Positions 1 through 8,496 are shown, counted from the stretch's first letter. The stretch: 43,896 nt of DNA from an uncultured Chryseobacterium sp. (GCF_936933875.1 NZ_CAKZIK010000079.1:1-43896), one strand, 5' to 3'. Numbers and translations: made by a program. The notes: generated from the letters alone by a model not told the origin.

Positions 1-1
1 C

Positions 2-721
2 AGCGTTGTGGCGATTTTCTCAAAAGAAGGACAGCAACCGCTTTACAGAAAATTTAAAATTGTTGGAATTTACAAAACCGACATCAAAATGATCGACGAT
101 TTGTACATTATTGGAGGTATTAATCATGCCCGAAAAATTTTGGGAATTGAACGCGATCAAATTGGTGGTTTAGAAGTTTTCTTAAAAGATACAGATGATA
201 TTAATACCGCTTTTCCTAAAATTGAAAAACTGATTGGCTACAAAAATTACGGTGAAAAGGTAACTGACCAGTTTCCGCAAATTGTGGATTGGATTAATAT
301 TTTCGATACCAATATTGCCTTAATTATTACGATTATGTTGGTGGTAGTCATCATCAACATTGTAATGGTTCTTCTGATTCTCATTATCGAAAGAACCAAT
401 TCTATCGGAATGCTCAAAACTTTAGGCGCTTCCAACGGACAAATCCGAACCATTTTCATCAATTATACTTTGATGATTATGATTCCGGGATTGATTATTG
501 GAAACGTTATTGGTCTTGGTTTTCTGTTGCTTCAAAAGTTTTTTGGAATTATTAAACTGAATCCGGAAAATTATTACGTAAGCGAAGTTCCGGTCGATTT
601 AAACCCGGTTTATATTTTGATGATATCTTTGGGAATTCTTTTGGTTGCAGCACTTTCATTATTGCTTCCAAGCCTTCTCATCAGTAAGATTTCTCCGGTA
701 AAAGCCATTAAGTACGACTAA
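2..721 (+). CDS. Lipoprotein-releasing ABC transporter permease, LolC/LolE (FtsX) family, 3' part
   Basis: The last 239 codons of a permease whose 5' end lies before the window; the frame is open from base 2. The visible part has the end of a periplasmic domain (to about residue 90), then three hydrophobic segments typical of FtsX/LolC/LolE: one around IALIITIMLVVVIINIVMVL, one around TLMIMIPGLIIGNVIGLGF and a last one before the ISPVKAIKYD tail. The cytoplasmic loop ERTNSIGMLKTLGAS and the periplasmic YYVSEVPVDLNP segment are characteristic of LolC/LolE, which extract lipoproteins from the inner membrane with LolD. I cannot tell LolC from LolE, and the ATPase gene is not in the window. The GTG at base 8 is an internal valine codon, not the start. 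Confidence 0.85.
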   Translation, partial: SVVAIFSKEGQQPLYRKFKIVGIYKTDIKMIDDLYIIGGINHARKILGIERDQIGGLEVFLKDTDDINTAFPKIEKLIGYKNYGEKVTDQFPQIVDWINIFDTNIALIITIMLVVVIINIVMVLLILIIERTNSIGMLKTLGASNGQIRTIFINYTLMIMIPGLIIGNVIGLGFLLLQKFFGIIKLNPENYYVSEVPVDLNPVYILMISLGILLVAALSLLLPSLLISKISPVKAIKYD

Positions 722-732
722 AATTTAAAGTG

Positions 733-740
733 TATATTTG
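733..740 (+). promoter_or_regulatory. Candidate -7 box for the cysteine synthase gene
   Basis: TATATTTG fits the Bacteroidota TAnnTTTG -7 consensus and is followed by C. It leaves an untranslated leader of about 40 nt before the ATG at 784. I see no clear TTG at -33, so this rests on the -7 box and its position. Confidence 0.4.
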
Positions 741-783
741 CGGATTCATAAATTTTTAAATTTATTTTACGAATTCTGTAAAT

Positions 784-1764
784 ATGAAATACGCTGAAAA
801 TATCCTCGAAACCATCGGAAATACTCCTTTGGTAAAACTCAATAAAGTTTTGGGAGAAGACTTTCCTGCGCTGGTTTTGGCGAAGGTAGAAACCTTCAAC
901 CCCGGAAATTCTGTAAAAGACAGAATGGCTTTGAAAATGATTGAAGATGCTGAAAAAGATGGCCGTTTAAAGCCGGGTGGAACCATCATCGAAGGAACTT
1001 CCGGAAATACAGGAATGGGACTCGCATTAGCAGCAATCGTAAAAGGATATAAATGTATTTTCGTTACCAACTCCAAACAGTCTAAAGAAAAATGCGATAT
1101 TTTGCGTGCAGTAGGTGCGGAAGTTATTGTTTGTCCTACAGATGTGAAACCAACAGATCCACGTTCTTATTATTCAGTATCCAAAAGATTGGCGAAAGAA
1201 ACTGAAAACGGATGGTATGTTAACCAATATGACAATTTATCCAACAGAACTGCGCATTACGAATCTACAGCACCGGAAATTTGGGAACAAACGGAAGGAA
1301 AATTAACGCATTTCGTTGTTGGAGCCGGAACAGGCGGAACAATTACAGGCTGCGGAACATTTTTCAAAGAAAAAAATCCGGATGTAAAAATTATCGGTGT
1401 TGATACTTACGGTTCTATTTTGAAAGAAATTCACGAAACCGGTGAAATCCATATGGAAAATGCTTACACCTATATCACAGAAGGTATTGGTGAAGATATT
1501 CTACCGGAAAATTACGATATGTCTGTTATCGATCATTTCGAAAAAGTAACGGATAAAGACGGTGCGATTTACGCAAGAAAACTGGCGAAAGAAGAGGGGA
1601 TTTTCTGTGGTTATTCTGCAGGAAGCGCTATTTCGGCTTTGGTTCAGATGAAAGACCAGTTCACAAAAGACGATGTGATTGTCGTTCTTTTGCACGATCA
1701 TGGTTCGCGTTACGTTGCAAAAGTGTACAACGACGATTGGATGCGGGAACAAGGTTGGCTTTAA
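784..1764 (+). CDS. PLP-dependent cysteine synthase / cystathionine beta-synthase-like protein
   Basis: A fold-type II PLP enzyme of 326 residues. The PLP lysine is K45 in NSVKDRMAL, the substrate-binding loop GTSGNTG is at 71-77, the phosphate-binding loop GAGTGGT at 180-186, and the GYSAGSA segment at 276-282. It should make cysteine from (acetyl)serine and sulfide, or condense serine with homocysteine. The C-terminal stretch DHGSRYVAKVYNDDWM and the YITEGIGEDILP segment look more like the catalytic core of cystathionine beta-synthase than like CysK, but there is no CBS-pair regulatory domain. Substrate choice cannot be settled from sequence. It stands alone, with a -7 box 50 bp upstream and a terminator 50 bp downstream. 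Confidence 0.88.
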   Translation: MKYAENILETIGNTPLVKLNKVLGEDFPALVLAKVETFNPGNSVKDRMALKMIEDAEKDGRLKPGGTIIEGTSGNTGMGLALAAIVKGYKCIFVTNSKQSKEKCDILRAVGAEVIVCPTDVKPTDPRSYYSVSKRLAKETENGWYVNQYDNLSNRTAHYESTAPEIWEQTEGKLTHFVVGAGTGGTITGCGTFFKEKNPDVKIIGVDTYGSILKEIHETGEIHMENAYTYITEGIGEDILPENYDMSVIDHFEKVTDKDGAIYARKLAKEEGIFCGYSAGSAISALVQMKDQFTKDDVIVVLLHDHGSRYVAKVYNDDWMREQGWL

Positions 1765-1766
1765 TG

Positions 1767-1796
1767 GTCAATTGTCAATGGTGAATTGTCAATTTT
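1767..1796 (+). repeat. Dispersed repeat C, copy 1, directly after a stop codon
   Basis: Starts 2 bp after the TAA of the cysteine synthase gene. It reads GGTCAATTGTCAATGG followed by TGAATTGTCAATTTT, so ATTGTCAAT occurs twice. The reverse complement of 7706-7743 is the same text with about 8 extra bases in the middle. Confidence 0.7.
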
Positions 1797-1816
1797 CAAT
1801 CATATAAAATATTGAA

Positions 1817-1842
1817 ATCGGGTTTTTGCCCGATATTTTTTG
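1817..1842 (+). terminator. Intrinsic terminator after the cysteine synthase gene
   Basis: ATCGGG, a six-base loop and CCCGAT form a hairpin, followed by ATTTTTT. On the other strand the same hairpin lies just past the end of the convergent glycosyltransferase gene and is followed by a weaker T-rich stretch, so it may serve both genes. Confidence 0.75.
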
Positions 1843-1878
1843 TGAATACTTTTAATCTGTACAGATCTGTGAGAACTT

Positions 1879-3192
1879 TTACAAAATCTCTGCTAATTTC
1901 TTCGTTAGATTTCTGCGCGAAAACTGCTCAATATTTTGGATATTTATAGACGATTTTCCCGATTTCCAATCCAAATATTTTTCTAAAATATAATCTTTAA
2001 CGGCAGTAGATTCATCATAAGAAAAATGTTTTCCGGCTTTCGTGTCATCCAAAATTTTCTGAACATCGCTATCTTTTGGACCAAATGAAAGAATCTGATT
2101 TCCGGTTTGTAGATATTCAAAAATTTTCCCAGGAATAATTCCTTTTGAAGATTCATTAGGAAAATTCGTAATCAACAATAAATCAGAATTTTGCATTGCT
2201 TTATTGGCTTCGGAGTGACTCAGGTAACCTAAGTTAATAACCGAATTTCTCAGCTCCATGTTTTTAAAGTCGTTGTTGATTTTATCATCAGTTCTACCGA
2301 CAAATTTCAGTTCAAACTCATTTTTAAAATCTGGATTTTCTTCCAATAGTTCATTCAAAACATTCCACAAAATTTCTGGATTTCTCAGTTGTTCCAAAAC
2401 ACCGATATAACTTAGCGTAAATTTAGTTGTGGAGTTGAAGGGATTCGAACTATCTTTATTTGCCATGCCAAGCGAAGTCGAAGCATCTTCATCAAACCCA
2501 TTGGTTATGCAAAAAGCATTCGCTCCTTTTTTTCTGAAATTTTCGGCATCAGTAAAACTTGTCGCCAAAGTAATATCCGCAGTTTTGAAAACCTGTTCTT
2601 CAAGGTCGCGGTGTTTTTTATCGGAATTTTTTGTAAGTTTCAGATGCTGGTAGTAAGAAATTTCAGTCCAGGGGTCACGGAAATCGGCAATCCATTTCAA
2701 ATTGGAGAATTCCTTTTTCAAGCCCAGTCCAATCAAATGTAAAGAATGAGGTGGCCCTGTTGTTATAAAAGCATCAAAATGATTTTCCTTTAAGTATTTT
2801 GTAAGGAATTTTATCGAAGGTTTTACCCAAAAAACCCGCGCATCCGGAATGAAAAAATTACCACGAACCCAAATCGAGAGCTTCGCTTTCCAGGATTGAT
2901 TTTTACCAACATCAAACTGTCCTGCTTTGAATTTTTTATTGTCTTTCCCAAATTTTTCTGCAATTTGGTAGGGTTCCCAAATTTTGGTTCGTATAATGTC
3001 CAAATCTTTAGAAACATCCTTCTCCAATGTTTCATCCACAATCGGATAACTGGGATTTTCGGGTATAAAAATAGTTGGTTGCCAGCCAAATTCCGGCAAA
3101 TATTTTACAAATTTTAACCAACGCTGAACTCCTGGTCCTCCTGCAGGAGGCCAGTAATAAGAAATGATGAGTATTTTTTTTGGTTGTTTCAT
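1879..3192 (-). CDS. Glycosyltransferase, GT4-like (GT-B fold)
   Basis: 437 residues. The N-terminus KKILIISYYWPPAGGPGVQRW is the usual start of flavobacterial GT4-type transferases: an acceptor-side Rossmann domain opening with a PPxxGPG loop. The donor-side domain holds LSYIGVLEQLRNPE and FVGRTDD, and ends with the EYLQTGNQILSFGP / DVQKILDDTKAG region that binds the nucleotide sugar in this family. It probably adds a sugar to a surface polysaccharide or lipid; the substrate is unknown. The linker between the domains contains an unusual stretch, DASTSLGMANKDSSNPFNST (about residues 233-252), that matches the translation of a dispersed intergenic repeat (see the repeat at 2461). A GxxExxY gene and yfhO lie upstream on the same strand. 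Confidence 0.88.
   Translation of the reverse strand: MKQPKKILIISYYWPPAGGPGVQRWLKFVKYLPEFGWQPTIFIPENPSYPIVDETLEKDVSKDLDIIRTKIWEPYQIAEKFGKDNKKFKAGQFDVGKNQSWKAKLSIWVRGNFFIPDARVFWVKPSIKFLTKYLKENHFDAFITTGPPHSLHLIGLGLKKEFSNLKWIADFRDPWTEISYYQHLKLTKNSDKKHRDLEEQVFKTADITLATSFTDAENFRKKGANAFCITNGFDEDASTSLGMANKDSSNPFNSTTKFTLSYIGVLEQLRNPEILWNVLNELLEENPDFKNEFELKFVGRTDDKINNDFKNMELRNSVINLGYLSHSEANKAMQNSDLLLITNFPNESSKGIIPGKIFEYLQTGNQILSFGPKDSDVQKILDDTKAGKHFSYDESTAVKDYILEKYLDWKSGKSSINIQNIEQFSRRNLTKKLAEIL
2461..2489. repeat. Dispersed palindromic repeat, family A variant, inside a coding sequence
   Basis: The plus strand reads TGCCATGCCAAGCGAAGTCG then AAGCATCTT; the minus strand encodes DASTSLGMA in frame. 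From general knowledge, sequences of the form TGTCATnnnGAGCGAAGTCGAAGnATCT are widespread intergenic repeats in Flavobacteriaceae, sharing the TGTCAT and ATCT ends with the copies at 35121 and 35500. The class assignment is from memory, not from a search. Confidence 0.6.
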
Positions 3193-3210
3193 TTAAGCTG
3201 CAAAATTTTT

Positions 3211-3236
3211 AAAACCACAAAAGTTGCAAAAGACTT
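3211..3236. repeat. Dispersed repeat D, copy 1
   Basis: AAAACCACAAAAGTTGCAAA followed by AGACTT, in the gap upstream of the glycosyltransferase start. The core AAAACCACAAAAGnnnCAAAAGA recurs in reverse complement at 8630-8656 and 33971-34000. Every copy is intergenic. Confidence 0.6.
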
Positions 3237-3300
3237 TGTGACCTGCTTATTGTGTTTTTTAGTTTGCAAAAGTTCAGTTCGAAAGTTGCTAATTTTTTAT

Positions 3301-3708
3301 TTAGGGAAACTGACTAAAATATTTATTAATGAATGTTTGATGTCCATCATTATACAAATTATTAACATTAAAGTTCACAAGAATTCCTTTTGGAACTTGC
3401 AATAAATTCATATAATTCAAAACTTGAGCTTTATGAATATCTGAAATTTGCGAAACAGATTTTATTTCCAGAACAATTAGGTCTTCAATAAAGAAATCAC
3501 ATTTGAAATCGCAATCCAAAGACAGGTCTTTATAAAAAACAGGAATTTGAAATTCAGATTTAAAAGGTATTTCACGAATTTGAAATTCTTTTTCCAAAGC
3601 TTTGTGATACACTGATTCAGCTAATCCTGCGCCAAGAATTTTGTGTACTTCAATGCAAGCGCCATTAATTCTATAAGTAAGGTCAGTAATATATTTTTGT
3701 GTAACCAT
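3301..3708 (-). CDS. GxxExxY protein (PD-(D/E)XK nuclease-like fold)
   Basis: 135 residues. The family-naming motif is GLAESVY in the sequence ILGAGLAESVYHKALE near residue 28, followed by the nuclease-like core CDFKCDFFIEDLIVLEIKSV, where an acidic residue and the ExK triad of the PD-(D/E)XK superfamily are visible. GxxExxY proteins are common in Bacteroidota and have no settled function; a nuclease or DNA-associated role is inferred only from the fold. It sits between the glycosyltransferase and yfhO on the same strand, with 108 bp to the former and 25 bp to the latter. These genes travel widely, so the neighbourhood says little about its job. Confidence 0.85.
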   Translation of the reverse strand: MVTQKYITDLTYRINGACIEVHKILGAGLAESVYHKALEKEFQIREIPFKSEFQIPVFYKDLSLDCDFKCDFFIEDLIVLEIKSVSQISDIHKAQVLNYMNLLQVPKGILVNFNVNNLYNDGHQTFINKYFSQFP

Positions 3709-3733
3709 ATCGCTTTTTCAAACTTTTGAAGCA

Positions 3734-6271
3734 CTAAATTTCAGCATTAACTCTTTTGTTTCTTTTGCGGTTTAAGAAAAATATCCCTGCTGCCGAAAGC
3801 AACAAAAACAGTCCAAAAGCAGTTAAAGAAAATATTTTTCCTTTTGTAATCACCTCCGGTTCGAAAACCATTTTCACGTTATAATTTCCGGCAGGAACAT
3901 GTACTGCACGAAGCAAGTAATCAGCTTTGATGTACGGAACTTCTTTGCCATCAACAAACATTTTCCAGCCTTTTGGATAATAAATTTCCGAGAAAACAGC
4001 TAACTGTGGTGTTTTGCTTTGTGTTTTAAATTCCAGTTCGTTGGCCTGATATTTTGTTAAATTAATGGTCGCTGTAGAATCCGCAGCTATTTGTTTTCCG
4101 TCGAAATATTTTTTGTCTTCGGCTAAGACAACGGCGGTTTTCTTGGAATCAATTTCACCGATTTGTTTGATTTCTTCATTTGGGGTGTTCACAAATTTTA
4201 CATCAGAGACAAACCATGCATTTCCGTTAGAATCCGGATTTGCAACAGCTTGTGGACTTTCAGTATTACCGAAAATCATGTATTTCGTGTTCAGTAAATT
4301 CAGAATTCTTGGAACTTTTACAGTATCCATTTTCATGAAATATTCGTTGATAACATCATCGTATCTTCTAAGTTTCGCTGCAGAATAACCTCCAATCGAA
4401 GATTTAAAATAAGATGTATTGGTCTCGCTGAACGTTCCCAAAGGTTGGTTGTAAATTCGGTAGTGTGTTTTGTCTTTTTCGGAAATCTGCTCCAAAACTT
4501 TGTTCACATTTGCCTGAGAAAGCAATCCCTGAATGTATGGATTTTCAGCAGCTTTTCCGGAAAGGAATTCCGAATTTTCGGTGATGAAAGGATTGTTGGC
4601 AAAAGTTTTATCAACGAAATTTCCATCGTTTAGATATCGTTTGTTCACACTCCACAAATCGAAAAGACTTACCACTCCAATAATAATCAAAGCAATATTT
4701 TGAGAGAGTTTTTTCTTCAGACTCAAATATAAAACCGTTGCTGTAATCAAAACATAAAAGAACGCTTTGATGGCATCAATTCTGAACATCGAGTTTCTTT
4801 CTCCGACCAAATAATCCAATAAATATGGAGGTAAATATTGTCTTTCTGTTGCTGTAGTAAATCCTAAAATTGCTTTTCCAAAAACAATCAGAATCAATAA
4901 AAACCCTAAAACGCCTGCTGAAACGTAAGTGATCATTTTTTGCTTGTATTCTTCTTCCAACTTTTCATCATTGTAAAAACGATACAAGCCAAGAATGGCG
5001 ATGAAAGGCAACAGTAATTCTGCAACCACCAAAATAGAAGACGGCGCTCTGAATTTATTATACAACGGAACAAAATCAATAAAGAAATCTGTCAATGGCG
5101 CGAAATTGCTTCCCCAAGCTAACATGATGGTTAAAATAGTAGCGCCTAAAATCCAGTATCTGTATTTTTTCCAGGCAAAGAAAAATCCTAGTAATGCCAG
5201 GAAACAAACAATCGCTCCTTGGTAAGCTGGACCGGAAGTTCCGGGTTGGTCTCCCCAGTACGAAAGAGAACCAAAACCTTTCGAAATCATATCCATTTCC
5301 TGTTGCGAAGAAACATTTTCCTGCACCAATTCCTGCACTCTCGCCATCATTTTATCAGAACCTTCTTCCTGAGAACCACCTCCCATTAATCTTGGGATGA
5401 AAAGGTTTAATGTTTCCAGTTTCCCGTAGCTCCATGCGGTAATGCTTTCTTTGTCGAGTCCCGAGTTTTCGGCAGTGTGTTTTTCGTTGTTCAAAATCTG
5501 TTTTCCACGGGTTGTTTCTTTCACGAATTCGGCATTCGCCATAATTCTCTGTGAATTCATTCCAACACCAATTCCGAAAGCCAACGCCAAAATTCCTGAA
5601 GAAATTAGGAAATGTTTCCAATCCGTTTTTCCCTGTATCGTACGAATTAATTCAGAAATGAATAAAAATCCTAACGCGATAAAAAGGTAATACGTCATTT
5701 GTGGATGGTTGGCTGCAATCTGAAGTCCCATGAAAAGGGCAGTGACAATGAACCCCAGAATGTATTTTTTACGCATATAAACCAATAAAATTCCCGCTAA
5801 AAGTGGCGCAAAATAAGCCAGCGTATGAACTTTTCCGTTATGTCCTGCGGAAATAATAATGTAGAAATAGGTCGAAAGTCCAAAAAATGTTGCACCCAAA
5901 AGTGCATACTTCCAGTTGCGAACAGCCACCATTCCCAAAAGGAAAAATCCTGAAAACAACAGAAATAAATAATTGGCCGGCTTTGGAAGGAAATTCAGCA
6001 CATCATCAACTTTTTTGATGATATCGCCACGAAACTGTGCTCCGGACTGATAAGTTGGCATTCCACCGAACATGGCATCACTCCAATACGTTTCCTTTCC
6101 GTTTTGTGCGCGAAAATCCAAAAGTTCTTTCGCGCCGCCTTTGTAATGTACAATATCGGGTTGAATTAAAGCTTTTCCGGAAATCACAGGATTAACATAC
6201 AGCAAAGCAATTACGGCAAACAAAATAATGCTTCCGACGATGTACACTAAATTTTTGTTGTTTTTCAACAT
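3734..6271 (-). CDS. YfhO family multi-spanning membrane protein
   Basis: 845 residues, with about a dozen hydrophobic segments in the first 520 and two more at the C-terminal end (GKIFSLTAFGLFLLLSAAGIFFLN), plus a soluble domain between. The N-terminal PVISGKALIQPDIVHYKGG and the C-terminal EIYYPKGWKMFVDGKEVPYIKADYLLRAVHVPAG are hallmarks of the Bacteroidota branch of YfhO (PF09586). In Gram-positives YfhO-type GT-C proteins take part in glycosylating cell-wall polymers; by analogy this one probably transfers a lipid-linked sugar at the outer face of the inner membrane. The gene order DUF4834, yfhO, GxxExxY, glycosyltransferase along the minus strand fits an envelope-glycan role, which is inference. 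Confidence 0.85.
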   Translation of the reverse strand: MLKNNKNLVYIVGSIILFAVIALLYVNPVISGKALIQPDIVHYKGGAKELLDFRAQNGKETYWSDAMFGGMPTYQSGAQFRGDIIKKVDDVLNFLPKPANYLFLLFSGFFLLGMVAVRNWKYALLGATFFGLSTYFYIIISAGHNGKVHTLAYFAPLLAGILLVYMRKKYILGFIVTALFMGLQIAANHPQMTYYLFIALGFLFISELIRTIQGKTDWKHFLISSGILALAFGIGVGMNSQRIMANAEFVKETTRGKQILNNEKHTAENSGLDKESITAWSYGKLETLNLFIPRLMGGGSQEEGSDKMMARVQELVQENVSSQQEMDMISKGFGSLSYWGDQPGTSGPAYQGAIVCFLALLGFFFAWKKYRYWILGATILTIMLAWGSNFAPLTDFFIDFVPLYNKFRAPSSILVVAELLLPFIAILGLYRFYNDEKLEEEYKQKMITYVSAGVLGFLLILIVFGKAILGFTTATERQYLPPYLLDYLVGERNSMFRIDAIKAFFYVLITATVLYLSLKKKLSQNIALIIIGVVSLFDLWSVNKRYLNDGNFVDKTFANNPFITENSEFLSGKAAENPYIQGLLSQANVNKVLEQISEKDKTHYRIYNQPLGTFSETNTSYFKSSIGGYSAAKLRRYDDVINEYFMKMDTVKVPRILNLLNTKYMIFGNTESPQAVANPDSNGNAWFVSDVKFVNTPNEEIKQIGEIDSKKTAVVLAEDKKYFDGKQIAADSTATINLTKYQANELEFKTQSKTPQLAVFSEIYYPKGWKMFVDGKEVPYIKADYLLRAVHVPAGNYNVKMVFEPEVITKGKIFSLTAFGLFLLLSAAGIFFLNRKRNKRVNAEI

Positions 6272-6292
6272 GTTTTTCTAAAATTTTAACAA

Positions 6293-6323
6293 GAATGCAC
6301 GAAATTATGATTTTCGTGCATTC
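6293..6323. repeat. 12-bp perfect inverted repeat upstream of yfhO (repeat E)
   Basis: GAATGCACGAAA (6293-6304), a 7-nt loop, then TTTCGTGCATTC (6312-6323). It lies 21 bp before the yfhO start and 11 bp after the DUF4834 stop. No T-run follows on the minus strand, so it is not a typical terminator; GAATGCACGAAA palindromes of this kind are dispersed intergenic elements in this group. It could also structure the mRNA leader of yfhO. Confidence 0.7.
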
Positions 6324-6334
6324 GTGGCAATGAT

Positions 6335-6568
6335 TTATTTCTTAATCTTTTCTTCTTCCTTTACTTCTTCAAACTCGGCGTCTTCAGCTTCCCAATTTAA
6401 TCCCGACCTTCTACCGTCTGAAGTTTTCTTTTGCTGAAAATTTTCACCGGGCTTTGGATTTTCCTGCTTTGGAAATTTATAAAATGATGTGAAGAAAATC
6501 CTTTTCATCATATTCCAGACAAAGAATATGATGATAGTAATAAGGATGAGTTCTAAAACATATTTCAT
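6335..6568 (-). CDS. DUF4834 family small membrane protein
   Basis: 77 residues: one N-terminal transmembrane helix (VLELILITIIIFFVWNMM) followed by a basic juxtamembrane stretch (KRIFFTSFYKFPKQ) and a charged, acidic C-terminal tail (EAEDAEFEEVKEEEKIKK). The length and layout, and the FFTSFYKF segment, fit DUF4834, a family found in Flavobacteriia with no known function. It is 6 bp downstream of the DUF6263 gene and 63 bp upstream of yfhO, all on the minus strand, so co-transcription is likely. Confidence 0.75.
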   Translation of the reverse strand: MKYVLELILITIIIFFVWNMMKRIFFTSFYKFPKQENPKPGENFQQKKTSDGRRSGLNWEAEDAEFEEVKEEEKIKK

Positions 6569-6574
6569 CTTAAA

Positions 6575-7633
6575 TTATTTTCCTGATGGATTTACCATTA
6601 CAGTAGAAGTTGATGAGCTCTTCATGCTTTGCGTTTGTTTTCCGTCCGAAATACTTTCGGTTTGGGTAGTTTTTACCGAAATATTTTGATGTTTAATCCA
6701 TCCCGTATTTTGGTCAAGCTGAACGTTTCCGCTTTGAGAAAGTTCAGAACTTAAACTGTGGGTAACACCTTCCTTACTTCTTTTTTCAGATTTGTAAGGA
6801 ATTCCGCCGGTTACGGAAACATTTGCGATGCCATTTGCAACGCTTTTCAGAACGTAAGTTGTTGTGATTTTTACTTTTCCGTCCGGAGTTGCGTTTTCAG
6901 ATTCGGTCCATTTCTGACCAATTTTTGCACCCGTTGCAGGAAGAACCATCAGGTTTTTGCTGAACTGCTCTTTGATTGTTGCTTCGCTGAAACTGCTTTT
7001 AAAACTTTTCAGGAAAGCGTTTTTCTGCGTTGCATCTTTAATTAAACTTCCGGCAGAAGAAGCAACTTTTGTATAAATTGGTTCAAAACCAGTAATAGAA
7101 AGCACTTTTCCGTTTTCCTGCATTTTCATCTGAAGTTTGTTTCCGGTTAAAGCCTTGTTTACCGTCCACATCATTTTCAGGTTTTGGTCTGCAGGAGCTG
7201 CCTGTTTGGTATCAATCGTAATGGTTTTACCGTTTGCAGTCTGTGAATTTCTTTTGCCTAAAAGATTAATCGTAATATCATAAATTCCTTTATCAAAATT
7301 ATTCACAGTGAAGCTCATTTCATCTGTAGATTCACTTGTTCCGCTCTGAGATTGACCGTTTGGAGCTGTTATGCTCTGAACATCTCTTTGATACGTCACC
7401 AAAGGATACGTTTTACCTTTTTCAAGCTTGAAACTTTGTCTGTAAACGCCCAAAGAATCTTTGATTGCAGGATTTGCAGCCACTTTTGCAGCAGTTTTTG
7501 CAGAATCTTCTACAGGAACTTCAACGGTAATCGTTTTTCCGGTTTTTGGGTCTACTTTAGTTACGGTTTGAGTTTCTTTTTTACATGAAACAAGAGCTAT
7601 TGATAAAAGCGCAAGCGCTGTAATTTTTTTCAT
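6575..7633 (-). CDS. DUF6263 family lipoprotein
   Basis: 352 residues. The N-terminus MKKITALALLSIALVSCKKE is a lipoprotein signal peptide with lipobox LVSC, so the mature protein starts at C17 and is anchored in a membrane, probably the outer one. A short linker with KTGKTITVEVPVEDSAK follows, then a mostly beta-strand domain (about 60-340) with repeated phrases such as LGKRNSQTANGKTITI and VSVTGGIPYKSEKRS. The layout fits DUF6263, known from Bacteroidota and of unknown function. DUF4834 follows after 6 bp. I see no catalytic signature. Confidence 0.72.
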   Translation of the reverse strand: MKKITALALLSIALVSCKKETQTVTKVDPKTGKTITVEVPVEDSAKTAAKVAANPAIKDSLGVYRQSFKLEKGKTYPLVTYQRDVQSITAPNGQSQSGTSESTDEMSFTVNNFDKGIYDITINLLGKRNSQTANGKTITIDTKQAAPADQNLKMMWTVNKALTGNKLQMKMQENGKVLSITGFEPIYTKVASSAGSLIKDATQKNAFLKSFKSSFSEATIKEQFSKNLMVLPATGAKIGQKWTESENATPDGKVKITTTYVLKSVANGIANVSVTGGIPYKSEKRSKEGVTHSLSSELSQSGNVQLDQNTGWIKHQNISVKTTQTESISDGKQTQSMKSSSTSTVMVNPSGK

Positions 7634-7705
7634 TAATTATTTTTTGAATTTATTTTAGTTGAGTCGCGAAAATTGTCAAAATATTACAAAATTTTTAAAC
7701 TTTTA

Positions 7706-7743
7706 AAAATTGACAATTCACCAATCACCATTCACAATTGACC
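7706..7743 (-). repeat. Dispersed repeat C, copy 2, directly after the rlmB stop
   Basis: Read on the minus strand it begins GGTCAATTGTGAATGGTGAT and goes on TGGTGAATTGTCAATTTT, starting at the base after the TGA of rlmB. It matches copy 1 at 1767-1796 apart from about 8 additional bases in the middle. Both copies have the same orientation relative to the gene they follow. Confidence 0.7.
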
Positions 7744-8496
7744 TCATTCGCTCACAAGAATTTTTTGTCTCATCGCTTCGTATAAAATCGCTCCACATGC
7801 AACAGAAACATTTAAACTCTGTGTTTTTCCTTCTATGGGAAGTTTTATTTTTTCGTCTGCGTGATGCATAACTTCCTTAGAAATTCCGGTTTCTTCATTC
7901 CCCATCACAATCGCGCAGGGTTCTTTAAAATCGACATCGTATATCAATTTCTGCGCCTTCTCAGTCGCCGCAAACACCTGAACACCGCTTTGTTGCAGAA
8001 AATCAACAACATGCGCTAAGTTTTTTTCTTTGCAGATTTTAATATTGTAAATCGCGCCCGCAGAAGTTTTAATCGCATCCGAATTAATAGGAGATGCACC
8101 TTTTTCAGGAATAATTACGGCATCAATTCCCACACATTCTGCAGTTCTGCAAATCGCTCCGAAATTTCTTACATCAGTTAATCGGTCCAAAATCAAAAGG
8201 AAAGGCGTTTTACCCTGTTCAAAAATCTGTGGCAAAACATCTTCAATTTTGTGGAAAGGCACATCGGAAATAAAGGCAACAACACCCTGATGATTTTTTC
8301 TTGTAAAACGGTTCAGTTTCTCTACAGGAACGTAGTTAGGACGAATGCCGTGTTTGCTCAACAATTTTTTCAGCTCCGCATAAATTTCGCCCTGCAAACC
8401 ATTCTGCAGAAATATTTTGTCAATGGTTTTATCGGCTTCTATCGCTTCCATTACCGGACGTAAACCGAAAATGAAATCATCTTTTTTATCTAACAT
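7744..8496 (-). CDS. rlmB: 23S rRNA (guanosine(2251)-2'-O)-methyltransferase RlmB
   Basis: A SpoU/TrmH-class (SPOUT) methyltransferase of 250 residues. It has the N-terminal substrate-binding domain (about 8-80, opening with FIFGLRPVMEAI) and the three SPOUT motifs: motif 1 NFGAICRTAE at 111-120, motif 2 IVMGNEETGIS at 196-206 and motif 3 LPIEGKTQSLNVSVACGAIL at 219-238, which form the trefoil knot that binds S-adenosylmethionine. The length and the N-terminal domain favour RlmB, which methylates the ribose of G2251 in the 23S peptidyl-transferase loop, over shorter tRNA methylases. It is alone, with repeat C touching its stop codon. Confidence 0.9.
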   Translation of the reverse strand: MLDKKDDFIFGLRPVMEAIEADKTIDKIFLQNGLQGEIYAELKKLLSKHGIRPNYVPVEKLNRFTRKNHQGVVAFISDVPFHKIEDVLPQIFEQGKTPFLLILDRLTDVRNFGAICRTAECVGIDAVIIPEKGASPINSDAIKTSAGAIYNIKICKEKNLAHVVDFLQQSGVQVFAATEKAQKLIYDVDFKEPCAIVMGNEETGISKEVMHHADEKIKLPIEGKTQSLNVSVACGAILYEAMRQKILVSE

